DNA of 64,000 bases from Hydrangea macrophylla (taxonomy: Eukaryota; Streptophyta; Magnoliopsida; Cornales; Hydrangeaceae): positions 100,543,181 through 100,607,180 of the forward strand of contig CM066989.1 in NCBI GenBank assembly GCA_033977485.1. Reading direction: 5' to 3'. The first letter of the stretch is position 1, and the number at the start of each line of letters is the position of its first letter. The translations under genes and the position numbers were made by a program. Below the pieces are notes generated by a model. The model was given only the letters and a program-made list of their open reading frames with translations. It had not been told where the DNA came from and ran no database searches. Below, one piece after another: positions 12,982-23,132 of the stretch.

Positions 12982-12993
12982 TGGTATCAGAGT
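12982..12993 (+). promoter_or_regulatory. Element A primer binding site
   Basis: TGGTATCAGAGT begins two bases after the LTR. It is complementary to the 3' end of plant initiator tRNA-Met except for the last base (usual TGGTATCAGAGC). Confidence 0.9.
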
Positions 12994-13344
12994 ATGGTTG
13001 TCTAGTAGTTTGTCTCACAAATTTTTGTTTGATAAAACATGCATGCAAGGTGTTTGATAAAATTTCTGTGAGGACTAAACTGCTGTGTGCTGCATATTTT
13101 GCTGTCCTTAGTCTAGGTATAACATTTTCATTGCATCATATTACATCCTAAGTTGCTGTCCCATCATCCTTAGTAGTTGTTTTATTGTCTTTAGGCATTT
13201 AGGAGCAGTTTTATGCATTTTAACCACTATTTTAGGGTTGTAGTTGCTATTTTTGTTTATCTTAATGAGTCTAGAGTGGTCTAGGGTGTCATCTCTTGCA
13301 TTTAGGGTGATTAGTTTGTCCATCGGTTAGTATCACATCTTCAT

Positions 13345-13681
13345 ATGGCTAATAACACTGCCCCTTGGCAAGAGGCCTTCCAATACCAACAAGAGGCGAT
13401 AGAACAAATGCTTACCCAAATTGACCGACTTATCAAAATAGTGCATGGGTTATGTGTGAATCCACGAGATGGTAGGAGACCTAGAGAAGTTCAAGAGAGT
13501 GATGAGGATGACGACTTTGAAGAATATGTTCCCGTTAGAGGTCGTAGAGAACGAAGGGCAATTGATAGGCGTGGTAGACCTACGAATAGGAATTGGGATC
13601 AAGGCATTAAAGTCGATGTAGGTGAATTTGAGGGACGCCTACAACCTGAAGAGTTCTTAGATTAGGTCGATAGGGTAGACC
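13345..13681 (+). pseudogene. Element A gag, N-terminal part (cut by solo LTR F)
   Basis: Starts MANNTAPWQEAFQYQQEAIE at the first ATG after the primer site. An acidic DEDDDFEEY stretch and a basic RGRRERRAIDRRGR stretch follow, then KVDVGEFEGRLQPEEFLD, the usual entry into the retrotransposon gag domain. An in-frame TAG replaces the Trp/Glu region after FLD (13663-13665). A few codons later the frame is cut by the solo LTR at 13687, and gag resumes at 16659. No function remains. Confidence 0.85.
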
Positions 13682-14369
13682 AATTCTGTCACGCCCCGAC
13701 GTAGCATAAATAAGGAAAGCGTTTAATTTCCTTTATGGACCCGTAGGTCGCGACAGTTTGAAGGATCGATTCCGTCCCAAACGTCGAACAACAAAATATA
13801 ATAATCAGAGCAGAGCAATCAAGGCTTACAAAAATTTTCTAACTTATTACAATATTACAGCACGGGTTATCTAAAGGCACAGACCACCTTGAAACAAAAC
13901 AATAGCTTAATGTCTATTACAGTCATCCTTATTACAAAACGGTCCACAACTTAAAACATTTAAGCTTAAAGCATATAATAATTAAACAGTTTTCTCATCC
14001 GAGGGCAGCCGTTCTCAATTAGCATAGTCATAAGGTCCTTCCTGATCATAACCTGAAAAGCCTGAACACGAATGTCCAGGACGCATCAACGTCGTCAGCT
14101 TCAAGAAGCTGGTGAGTATTAAAAACATAACTTTGAATGTAAAACATACCCATTTACCCTTTTTCCATTTTTCAATTTGTAAAATCAATCGTTAAACCGC
14201 AGAAAGAATTCATTTAATAAAACAACAAGGAATATATTAAAGGTCGTTCATTCATAAAACAGTTACTCGTGTATGAAACAATGCACCACACTCATCTTGC
14301 CGACTCTTTTCTCTCGACAGCCACAACAACCCACTATCTTACTCCTGGTATCTTTGAAACACTAAGATA

Positions 14370-14640
14370 GCCACACTTTAGCAACGGGGCGCCAGGGAGT
14401 GTCCAGTTTGCCTCACACTTTGGTCCGGGGTACCAGGGAGTGTCCATTGCCTCACACTTTGAATACCTAAACCGCCATGCAAATACCGGAGCAACCTCAC
14501 GCAGTATCCAGACTCGGGTATGAGGGAGTGTCCGTAGGCCACACTTTAGCACTACCATGGGTGCCAGGGAATGTCCAAGTTCGGCTTCACACACTTTAAC
14601 GCTTCCATGGGAGTCAGGGAGTGTCCATATTTGCCACCGT
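14370..14640. repeat. Minisatellite in LTR F
   Basis: Five imperfect units share CAGGGAGTGTCC (or AGGGAATGTCC) followed by a GCC-CACACTTT word, at about 14392, 14444, 14522, 14567 and 14615. Unit length varies from about 45 to 75 bases. Confidence 0.7.
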
Positions 14641-14661
14641 CGCATTTCAAAGATACCCTCG

Positions 14662-14738
14662 CCGCAACCACAACCACAACCACAATCACAACCACAACCA
14701 CAACTACAACCACAACCACAACCGCAATCTCAAACTTA
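14662..14738. repeat. CCACAA hexanucleotide tract
   Basis: Imperfect (CCACAA)n follows the minisatellite in LTR F. The Pro/Gln-rich and Thr-rich reading frames across it are low-complexity artefacts. Confidence 0.8.
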
Positions 14739-15043
14739 AAACTCGTACTCTTCTCATACTCTTTTCACACTGACCATTACTCTTTTCCACACCGACTGAC
14801 ACCCCCATGCATGTACCACCGACCCCACATGAATGAGATGCACTTGAACCTAAGCAAAATGCTTAATTAAAGGAACCACACGCGTACGGGGATTGATAAG
14901 TCATAATACAATGTTTAATCATTCAAACATAACCAAATAGAGTTCTGATTAACTAAATTTCCCAAACAGAACCTTATCAGTACTTAAAAGTTGAACCAAA
15001 CAATCCCTTAGCACAAAACAGACAAAAACAGAAACTGCCAGAA

Positions 15044-15330
15044 TTCGCGCGCGGGGGCCGCTCGCGCGAAAGGTCGCTCGCGCGGGCCGCTGACGCGATA
15101 TGCCCGATTTTTCTTTTATATATAAACTTTTCTATCTGCCTGAAAAAGCTAAGGTCGCGCGCGCGGATCGCTCGCGCGAAGGGTGTCTCGCGCGACCAGC
15201 CTAAATTTCATTTATATATATATAAACTCTTCTGTCTGCCTGGGGAAGCAAGGATCGCGCGCGCGGGCCGCTCGCGCGAAAGGTCGCTCACGCGGTCCGC
15301 TCGCGCGATATTCGCGCGCGCGATCGTGGT
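15044..15330. repeat. GC-rich CTCGCGCG arrays in LTR F
   Basis: Three clusters (15044-15099, 15154-15199, 15252-15330) of CTCGCGCG/TCGCGCGCGA-type palindromic words are separated by AT-rich DNA. In the first cluster the words start at 15044, 15061, 15077 and 15090. The last cluster includes GGTCCGCTCGCGCGATAT, which recurs with one base changed in element B. Confidence 0.85.
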
Positions 15331-16658
15331 GCGAGATGAAGCAGAGACTTCATCTTCTCCGCAGAAACTGCTCTGTTTCAGTAAAACAGGGTCTATTTTG
15401 ACCCATTTCAATTCTGCGACTATATATGTCCTACAATATATGAATCTCTTCCTTTTCTTACAAGGATTAAGAATATGTAATCAATTTACCATGAATCAAA
15501 CTATAGCTCTCCAATTTTATGAAAAACTAAAACATGTCAAAACTTATTTTCTAATATACTTTGTGGTATGAACAAATTAGGCTCTATAACTTCAAACATG
15601 GCATGTAGGATGTATAATCTTTCATATTCATCTCTAAAAATGAATTTTGATTGAGTTTAGAAATTCATGGTTTTCAAGCTATGAAATTCATACGTAAATT
15701 CATCAATGGAGATTGACAAAATTAAACCAATACACAGCAAATAAATATGAGATTACATTCTTAGTGAGTTAATAATACTCACTGGGATTGTAGATTCAAG
15801 TAGATGTTGAGAAAGAAAGACCAATAAAGAAAATTCCAATGAAGCTTGCAAACTATGGAGGTGAAGTTCTTTTCTCTCTCTCTAAAATTTCAGAAATCAA
15901 ACTCTCAAGCTCTCTCTCTTTTCTCTCTGTGTGTTAATGCAGAATGAGTGAGTGTGAATGTGGTGTATATATGTAGAGAGTACAAAACTTGGGGGCCAAG
16001 ATCATTGTTGATCACTCAACAATTGATTTTGTTTTTCAATAAACTAAAGAGCCACAAATATCCCAGATTTGTGTGTGTGTGGTATACATACGTATATATA
16101 TATACACCATCAGATTTTGAAGAGGCAAGTATAGATCAATAGGGGTCAAGTTGAGTGTGTTTGGGAATTTAGCTTATGGCCTTAATTTAACATACACATC
16201 AAATGTATTCCCAAACAAGACTCTATCAAATGATTACTTTCCATTATTGGAAATAAGGCCATTGTCCAATCAGTCACTTCCAAAATCTGTGGAAGTTCAA
16301 CGCAGCGTGGACAGTTTTAAACACAAACTGGTATTTTCGAGGCGCGGTGGTCACCACAAAAATACAGAAATTTCATTTTAGTGTAAGAAGTGATTTCCTG
16401 GTTTCATAAAAATACTGATTGAGTCAAAAGGAAAATATTTCCACCATTTTGAAATACAGACTTTGAAATTCAACACAGGTGTTGCTAAATTTCATATAAT
16501 CGCAGTTTGACCCCAAAAGTAATTTCAATTATGAGATCAGTCAAGAAATAAATTTCACATATAAGAATTGAAATTCAAATAAGAGCAGAAAATGAAATTG
16601 AATTTCAAATATGACAATGAAATTAAATGTTTATGAATTTTCAGGTTGTTACAAATTC

Positions 16659-18283
16659 TTTGAGTGAAAAGACATGCCCGATGATAAACGAGTTAAATTT
16701 GTTAGTCTGAAACTCAAAGGAAATGCTCTTGTTTGGTGGAAACAAGTCTAGGAAAATAGGCTTCGTAAGGGCAAAGAAAAGATTAGGTCATGGGATCGTA
16801 TGAAAGCGAAACTTCGAGGGTAGTTCCTCCCCTCCGATTACCGTCAAACACTCTTTAGGAAGTTTCACAACTTGCGACAAAATAACCGATCTGTAGATGA
16901 ATACACAGAAGAGTTTTATTTGTTCCAAGCACAAAATGATTTAAATGAAGATGAGGAGCAAAGTGTAGCCCGTTATGTGGCAGGATTACGCTTTCCCATT
17001 TAGGATCAAGTTGATCTTCATGATTTGACACAGGTAGATGAAGCATATCGCTACGCACTTAAGATAGAGAGACAACTTAGGCGATCCACAACCCGTAAGT
17101 TTGAGATGGTCCTAATGCTACGGGTTCAACTGGGAGAACTCAAGCAATAGGTAGGGTGTCGAGTAATGTTCAAACTGTGATTCCCCAAAACCCCACTAAA
17201 GTCGGTCAAAGTCAAGTTGATAAGGGTAAGGGTATTCTTGGGGCAAAATCACCTACATTTATTTGCTATAAATGTGGTGAACCAGAGCATAGATCTGCAG
17301 AGTGTCCTAAGAGAAAATTTGTGCCACAATCTAACTTGATAGATTAAGATGTAGGTGATCCTAGTCACGAGCAGGATTTAGAGTTAGAAGAGTCATTTGT
17401 GGAAGGAGAGACTGAACATCACCCAGAAGAAGTAGATGGTGATACAGATGGTCAGTTTCTTGTCATTCATCGTGCTATGTTAGCTCCTAAGGCCTCCATC
17501 GATGATAGATGGTTGAGACGGAGTCTCTTCCGCGCTACTTATACAGTTGAAGGGAAGTTGTGCTCAGTTGTCATTGATAGTGGGAGCACCGAAAACTTTG
17601 TCTCCCAAGAGATGGCTGACAAACTAGCGCTAAAGACCGAGCAATTGTCTAGACCATACAAGGTGGCTTGGTTTAAGGAAGGGTGTGAAGTATCGGTCAA
17701 TAGTCGTTGTCTAGTAAAATTCTCTATTGGGAAGAATTATAGGGATGAGATTTGGTGTGATGTTGTTCCATTAGAGGTGTGTCATATCTTGTTGGGACGT
17801 CCGTGGCAATATGATAGGAAGACCCAACATGATGGAGAAAAGAACACATACACCTTAAAAAAGGACAACCTAGAAATAATTTTGTGTCCCCAAAAGGATG
17901 CAAAGATGCCTACAAAGAAGGTAGATCAAAGTTCTGTCCAAAATAAAGTCCAACAGAAATCAGTCATGATCCTCAATGAGCATGAATTTGAGACAGAACT
18001 AAGGGAAACTCAAGTTACGTTTCTTCTGGTAGGTAAAGAGGTAAAAGTAGAGTCTACGGTTCCAAAGGAAGTCCAACCTTTACTAGATGAATTTAAAGAA
18101 CTTATTCCCGAGGAACTTCCAGATGGACTCCCACCTATGAGGGATATCCAACATTGCATAGATCTAATTCCTGGTGCAAGTTTACCTCATTTACCTCATT
18201 ATCGCATGAGTCCATTAGAGTATGAGGAGTTGCATAAACAGTGTCAAAATTGCTTAGGAAAGGGCTTGTTCGAGAGAGCATGA
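16659..18283 (+). pseudogene. Element A gag C-terminus and protease
   Basis: After the solo LTR, gag resumes with KRVKFVSLKLKGNALVWWKQ, a typical retrotransposon gag domain, broken by several in-frame stops. A CCHC zinc knuckle, CYKCGEPEHRSAEC, lies at 17264-17305. A TAA at 17345 interrupts the frame. The aspartic protease follows with VVIDSGSTENFVS (DSG catalytic triad near 17575) and the downstream ILLGRPWQYD. The last part runs into the linker before RT (LPPMRDIQHCIDLIPGASLP). The RT continues in another frame from about 18250, so there is a frameshift at 18250-18283. Confidence 0.9.
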
Positions 18284-19506
18284 GTCCTTGTGCAGTTCCA
18301 GCACTCCTTACACCAAAGAAGGATGGCACTTGGAGAATGTGCATAGATAGTCGAGCTATCAACAAGATTACTATCAAGTATAGGTTTCCCATACCTAGGC
18401 TTGATGACATGCTTGACATGTTGAGTGGCGCGAAAATATTCTCCAAGATTGATCTTAAGAGTGGATATCATCAAATTAGAGTTAGACCGGGGGATGAATG
18501 GAAGACGGCCTTTAAGACTGGAGAAGGTCTTTATGAGTGGCTTGTTATGCCCTTTGGCTTGTCGAATGCCCCTAGCACATTCATGCATACGATGAATCAT
18601 ATCCTTAGGCCTTTTATAGGAAAATTTGTCGTGGTATACTTTGATGATATTCTTATCTATGATGCGTGTCCCGAGGATCATTTAACACATTTGAGGCAAG
18701 TACTACAGACTTTGAGAGAGAATCAACTTTATGTCAACCTTAAGAAGTGCATTTTTTTCACTGATAGCTTGATTTTTCTTGGGTATGTAGTGTCCTCAGA
18801 TGGTATTAAGGTTGATCCGATAAAAGTTGAAGCCATCCACAGTTGGTCCAGTCCCAAGACCGTTAGCGAGGTTCATAGCTTTCATGGGTTAGCTTCATTT
18901 TATACACGTTTCATTCAAAATTTTAGCACCATGATAGCTCCCATAACTGATTGTCTTAAAAAGGGTGTATTCAAGTGGACCCCAGAAGCCAAGAAAAGCT
19001 TTCAACTTGTAAAGACCAAGATGACTAGTGGTCCAGTTTTGGCGCTTCCAAATTTTGAGAAGGTCTTTGAAGTTGATTGTAATGCCTCTCACGTAGGAAT
19101 AGGAGCTGTGTTAAGTCAAAAAGGGCGTCCTATAGCACTCTTTAGTGAGAAGTTGAATGAGGCACGATCAAAATATTCCACTTATGATTTAGAGTTTTAT
19201 GCCATTGTTCAAGCTATGAAGCATTGGAGGCATTACCTCATCCCTAGGGAATTTGTGTTGAACTCCAATCAGGAGGCCTTAAAATATTTGAATTCCCAAA
19301 GGAATTTGAATAAAAGACATGCTAAGTGGTCTTCTTTCCTTCAAGAGTATACATTTAACCTGAGGCATAAGGCGGGGGTCACTAATCGAGTGGCTGATGC
19401 TTTAAGTAGAAGATCTTTTGTTATTGTGACTATGAAACAAACAGTCGTCTCTTTTGAGTCTTTGAAGGGGCAGTACGCTAGTGATCCATATTTCGGTCCT
19501 ATTTAG
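18241..19506 (+). pseudogene. Element A reverse transcriptase and RNase H
   Basis: The 421-codon open stretch holds a full RT, with [46 protein letters not shown] and the catalytic [10 protein letters not shown]. The RNase H follows from about 19060. Two positions that are normally acidic in this family are altered. [16 protein letters not shown] has Asn where the family has Asp in CDAS, and [10 protein letters not shown] replaces SDHEALKYL. The last motif, VADALSRR, is intact. A stop at 19504 separates it from the integrase, which stays in the same frame. RT looks intact over its motifs while RNase H is very likely dead. Confidence 0.92.
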
Positions 19507-19593
19507 TAGTCATGCATTCAAAATGGTACCGATTCTTCTACCTCTTAAATTATAGATGATGGATATCTCTTCTATGGTACCCGTCTCTGTATT

Positions 19594-20460
19594 CTTGAGG
19601 GGTCTCTTCGGGAAGATCTCATTCATGAGTTGCATAGTGGTGGGCTAAGTGGTCATTTTGGGCAAATAAAAATCATTGGTCTTGTAGAACAGATGTATTT
19701 TTGGCCTAAGTTGAGGAGAGACATTGTTTGTTATGTGAGTCGATGTTACACTTGTCAGTCTTTTAAGGGGCATTCACAAAACACTGGGCTATACACTCCA
19801 TTGCCTATACCTAGTAGGGCTTGGGAAGATGTTAGTATGGATTTTGTTTTAGGTTTACCAAAGACTCTTAGGAAGGTGGATTCTGTGTTTGTGGTGGTTG
19901 ATAGATTTTCTAAGATTGCGCATTTCATTCCATGTCAAAAAACATCCGATGCATCTCATGTAGCTCATATGTTCTTTAAAGAGATAGTCCGTTTGCATGG
20001 CATACCTAGATCTTTCACTTCGGACAGGGACACTAAATTCTTGAGTCATTTTTGGAGAACTTTATGGAGTAGGCTTGGGACTAAGCTTCAATTTAGTAGT
20101 GCTTATCATCCTTAAACGGATGGACAAACAGACGTGCTTAATCGCAGCCTGGGTGATTTGCTTAGATGTTTGGTTGGCGAACGGCCCCATCAATGGGACT
20201 TAATTTTACCATAAGCTGAATTTGCCTATAACAGTTCACTAAATAGGACAACTGGAAAAGCTCCTCTTGAAATTGTCTATGGCTTTCCAATTCTCCATAT
20301 TCTTGATTGTTCTTCTATTCCTTACCGTGGTCGTATTAGTGTTGAAGCAGATGATATTATTGAGCATATAAAGAATGTGTAGCAAGAAGTGCTTGAGAAG
20401 CTACGGGTGGCCAACTCTAAATACAAAGAGGAAGTCGATCGACATCGTAGGGCATTGTTC
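19594..20460 (+). pseudogene. Element A integrase
   Basis: The HHCC zinc finger is present (HSGGLSGH with CYTC). The catalytic core carries [10 protein letters not shown] for the first Asp and [14 protein letters not shown] for the second. The third acidic residue, Glu in TDGQTE of the family, is Asp here ([12 protein letters not shown]). Stops interrupt the core at 20113 (TAA), near 20213 and at 20380. The C-terminal part (KYKEEVDRHRRALFF) changes frame near 20450. Confidence 0.9.
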
Positions 20461-20850
20461 TTTTTCTGTGGGAGACTTGGTCATGGTATATTTTAGACGT
20501 GAGAGGTTTCCAGTGGGGTCATATGGCAAATTGAGTAGACGAAAATTTGGGCCATTTCGCATTCTTAAGAAGTTAGGTGGAAATGCCTATCTTCTAGACC
20601 TTCCTTACAATGTGCCCACTTCTCCTTTTTTAATGTAGCCGACCTATCTATGTTCAATGGAGATCCACCAGAGACTACAAAGATTGCTACACTCCCATTT
20701 GCTGACACTACTAGAGGTATTGAGGATTTCATTGAGGACATTGTTGATATCAAAACCACCAGGAAGCGAGGAAGTATGCTCCGAAGGTACCTAGTTCGTT
20801 GGAGAGATCGACCCTTGACAGATTGTTCGTGGATTGATGAGGCGAACTGA
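20450..20850 (+). pseudogene. Element A integrase tail and chromodomain-like end
   Basis: The GPY/F-type module reads VGDLVMVYFRRERFP, KFGPFRILKKLGGNAYLLDLP. It is followed in another frame by EDIVDIKTTRKRG and LRRYLVRWRDRPLTDCSWIDEA, which resembles the C-terminal chromodomain of gypsy chromoviruses (YLVRWxGxPxxxxTWI). Only the last part of the chromodomain fold is obvious, so clade assignment is uncertain. A stop follows at 20848. Confidence 0.7.
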
Positions 20851-20919
20851 GACATCGTCGTGAGGATTTATTTCAGAGACTTTCCGAGGCCTTCTCGACG
20901 GAGTCGAGTTCTTCCCACC

Positions 20920-21308
20920 CGGGGAGAGTTGATGTAACCTAGGGTTCTATCTATTTATTATTAGTATTTTTATTTTTATTATTTTATTATTATTTTTTTT
21001 TTTATGGACTTTAATGTTTGACATTAGCTATATTTTCTTTTATTTGGTTATGTTTATTTTGTTTCCTTGTCTGCATAACCTTAAGATGTGGGGGGGGTGT
21101 CCACATCATTTATTTTGTCACATGCTTGAGTGGGGGCCAGCTAAGGTGACTGAAGAGATCTATATACGTTTATTTTTGGGAAGCAAGAGGGGACTGATTT
21201 GTTTTGGACAGAAACCCTAAGGCTGCTGCCTCCCAACTGCTGTTCTTCTCTTCTCTACTGCTCATCTCTGATCCTCCTCCTTCCAGTCATCATCTTCTAA
21301 ATAACAGG
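20920..21308 (+). repeat. Element A polypurine tract and 3' LTR, first part
   Basis: GGGGAGAG (20921-20928) precedes the 3' LTR, which starts TGATGTAACC at 20930. The LTR matches the 5' copy up to 21308. There element B is inserted; bases 21304-21308 (ACAGG) are the left copy of its target duplication. Confidence 0.88.
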
Positions 21309-21487
21309 TGATCGGGAGAGAACAAATCCTATTTATACGCCTTAACGAGCATTTGTTAGTACTTTTTTATCCTGTTTTTGTATATTTTTACTTCGTTTTC
21401 TATTTTCTGATAGGTTTTGGAAGAACTCAAGTATATCAGGCTAAACAGGGTGAAAAAGCAGAAGAAAAGAAGCTGAAAAAGCCAGTT

Positions 21488-21587
21488 TGCGCGCACGAGC
21501 CGCGCGCACGAGAATCCAGAAATCGCTCGCGCGATCCGCGCGCGAGGTGCCAAATGTCGCGCTCGCGCGGACCGCTCGCGCGATATG
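21488..21587. repeat. GC-rich CTCGCGCG array in the element B 5' LTR
   Basis: Words such as GCGCGCACGAG, TCGCTCGCGCGATCC, TCGCGCTCGCGCGGACC and GCTCGCGCGATAT form a 100-base island in AT-rich DNA. The 3' LTR copy is at 28609-28712. Confidence 0.85.
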
Positions 21588-21725
21588 TGTAAAAAGCAAA
21601 GTTACGTATTTCAGTATACTGATGATTCTTACGCGAACGAAACTGCCTAATTACATCTGGAAAGCTAAATACAGCAGTTTTAGTGCGTTTGAAGTTAGGA
21701 AAGCTTCCAAAAACTTGTTGTAAAT

Positions 21726-21735
21726 CTATATATAC
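21726..21735 (+). promoter_or_regulatory. Probable LTR TATA box
   Basis: CTATATATACCC is conserved in all three LTR copies of the B/C family (also near 28853 and 32826). It is followed after about 30 bases by the conserved AAAGGGTTG or GGGGTTGG region where transcription could start. Confidence 0.55.
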
Positions 21736-21900
21736 CCTAATTTACTTCAATTAAAGGGTTGCCAAATATTATACACACAATATACAACCACACTTTCAGC
21801 CATTGAAGGGAGGGAAGCAAGAAGAAGACCAAGGATTTCCATGGCTTCGTCCATCAACTACTTGTCATCCACCACTTCCATGGATAACTAGACTCTAGAT

Positions 21901-21923
21901 CTAGGGTTTCAATGAAACCCTAG
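21901..21923. promoter_or_regulatory. Perfect 10-bp hairpin in the B/C LTR
   Basis: Arms CTAGGGTTTC and GAAACCCTAG are separated by AAT. The same hairpin is unchanged at 29026-29048 and 33009-33031. It lies about 170 bases after the TATA box, so it would be in the transcribed part of the LTR. Its role is unknown; transcript 3'-end formation is one possibility. Confidence 0.6.
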
Positions 21924-22630
21924 TCGAGTAATAGGGAGTATTTTATGCTTTTATTTTAGTTTTATTATGTATGGATGACAGTCACATGTTCCGAGGATTT
22001 TTATAAATAAATCGTACTTCTATTGATTAAATCATTGCTTTTAAAGTTTATTCTTGTCTTAGATCTATTTTGACTGTGATGTGCTCAATGATCTATACTC
22101 GATGTGCTTGTTTAGATTATTTACATGTGATGGTGCTTTATTGGTTTGTGCTATCAAGTATCCGAATAATCCATGCCTAGATTAGATGAATTATATCACA
22201 ACCCTAGTTTAGTGTGGGATAATTCGTGCTAACCGAAGATGGAATATGTTGGTGCTTGAACCATGATTATTCTCTTGACGGAGGAATTGGGCTTGTAGCT
22301 ACAATTCCCCATATTCATCCAACTTAATAAGCTAATTGAATGCATAAATATTCCTATTATGAAGCTAGTGGTGGAGTTGCAATCCTAGGTTCCTTTAAAT
22401 ATATTTACAAAAACACTTTTAATTGCTTTCATAGTTTAGATTTATTTTTATTGTTATTAGTTTAATTAAAATCAAATCAAAATCCGTTTTCATAATTAAC
22501 TAAAGTTAGGTTTTAAAATTAAGTCGCTGTAGTTAACCAATCTATGTGGGTTCGACCTTTACTTCCACACTACAAATCCTTAGAAAAGTAAAGTACACTT
22601 TTATATCTTGATATTGACAACATCAATTTT

Positions 22631-22648
22631 TGGCGCCGTTGCCGGGGA
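22631..22648 (+). promoter_or_regulatory. Element B primer binding site (tRNA-Asp)
   Basis: TGGCGCCGTTGCCGGGGA begins five bases after the LTR. It is the reverse complement of the 3' end of plant tRNA-Asp(GUC), including the CCA tail. Confidence 0.9.
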
Positions 22649-23132
22649 TTGCAAATTACTACCTTTAGTTTTAGAATCTTAGTTTAGTTAATTCGTAAAT
22701 ATTAGAGTAGGTACTAATTTTCGTATTTTCCGTTTTTGATTTTTAGTTACTAACTTTTCTTTTTATTTTATAGGTTATCGAGTCATCAAATTCCAACGTT
22801 TCCGAGTGGAGTAGCTAATTACATCGAAGGAGCTTACGCAAATAAAAAAAAAAAAAAAATCAAGTAATTTGCTTCCTTTGAAACTCGCTTCAAACCACTG
22901 TAAGTCAGGGCGCTGTGACGCAATTACTTGCATTAGGTTAGTTGTGGAGTGAACACTGCATTAGCTAGAAAACCCGGGGCACTGGGCTTGACGTGGTCAT
23001 TGCATTACAGGATAATATTCATGCATCATAGTAGTACTGTGTGCTTGCTTGTCGTCTTATTTGCGTGATTGCTATTTGTTTCTTTTGTTAAGTCAGTCTT
23101 TGTTTTTAGTTTCTTTTTCTTTATTTTAGTTT

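Larger units (their letters stand above)
13687..16653 (-). mobile_element. Element F: solo LTR inserted in element A gag
   Basis: The 2967-bp sequence begins TGTCACGCCCCG and ends GGTTGTTACA. It is flanked by a perfect 5-bp target duplication AATTC (13682-13686 and 16654-16658). No second copy of its ends, primer site or pol remnant lies inside, so it is read as a solo LTR left by recombination between two LTRs. Its plus-strand termini match the plus-strand reading of the minus-strand element E (TGTCACACCCC...GTATTACA), so F is probably also minus-oriented and chromovirus-related. It contains a minisatellite, a CCACAA tract and GC-rich palindromic arrays. Reading frames inside it (for example 16151-16381) are not credited. 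Confidence 0.85.
21309..22625 (+). repeat. Element B 5' LTR
   Basis: 1317 bp, TG...CA termini. It carries a GC-rich palindromic cluster at 21488-21587, a TATA box at 21726-21735, and a perfect hairpin at 21901-21923. It matches the 3' LTR at 28429-29750 with scattered differences. Confidence 0.93.

Noticed and set aside
12982..12993. tRNA-like TGGTATCAGAGT and, elsewhere, TGGCGCCGTTGCCGGGGA
   Set aside because: These are only complements of tRNA 3' ends (primer sites next to LTRs). No tRNA fold surrounds them.
15183..15411. Arg/Ala-rich frames on both strands across CGCGCG islands
   Set aside because: They arise from GC-rich palindromes in an LTR and recur in every LTR copy. No gene features.
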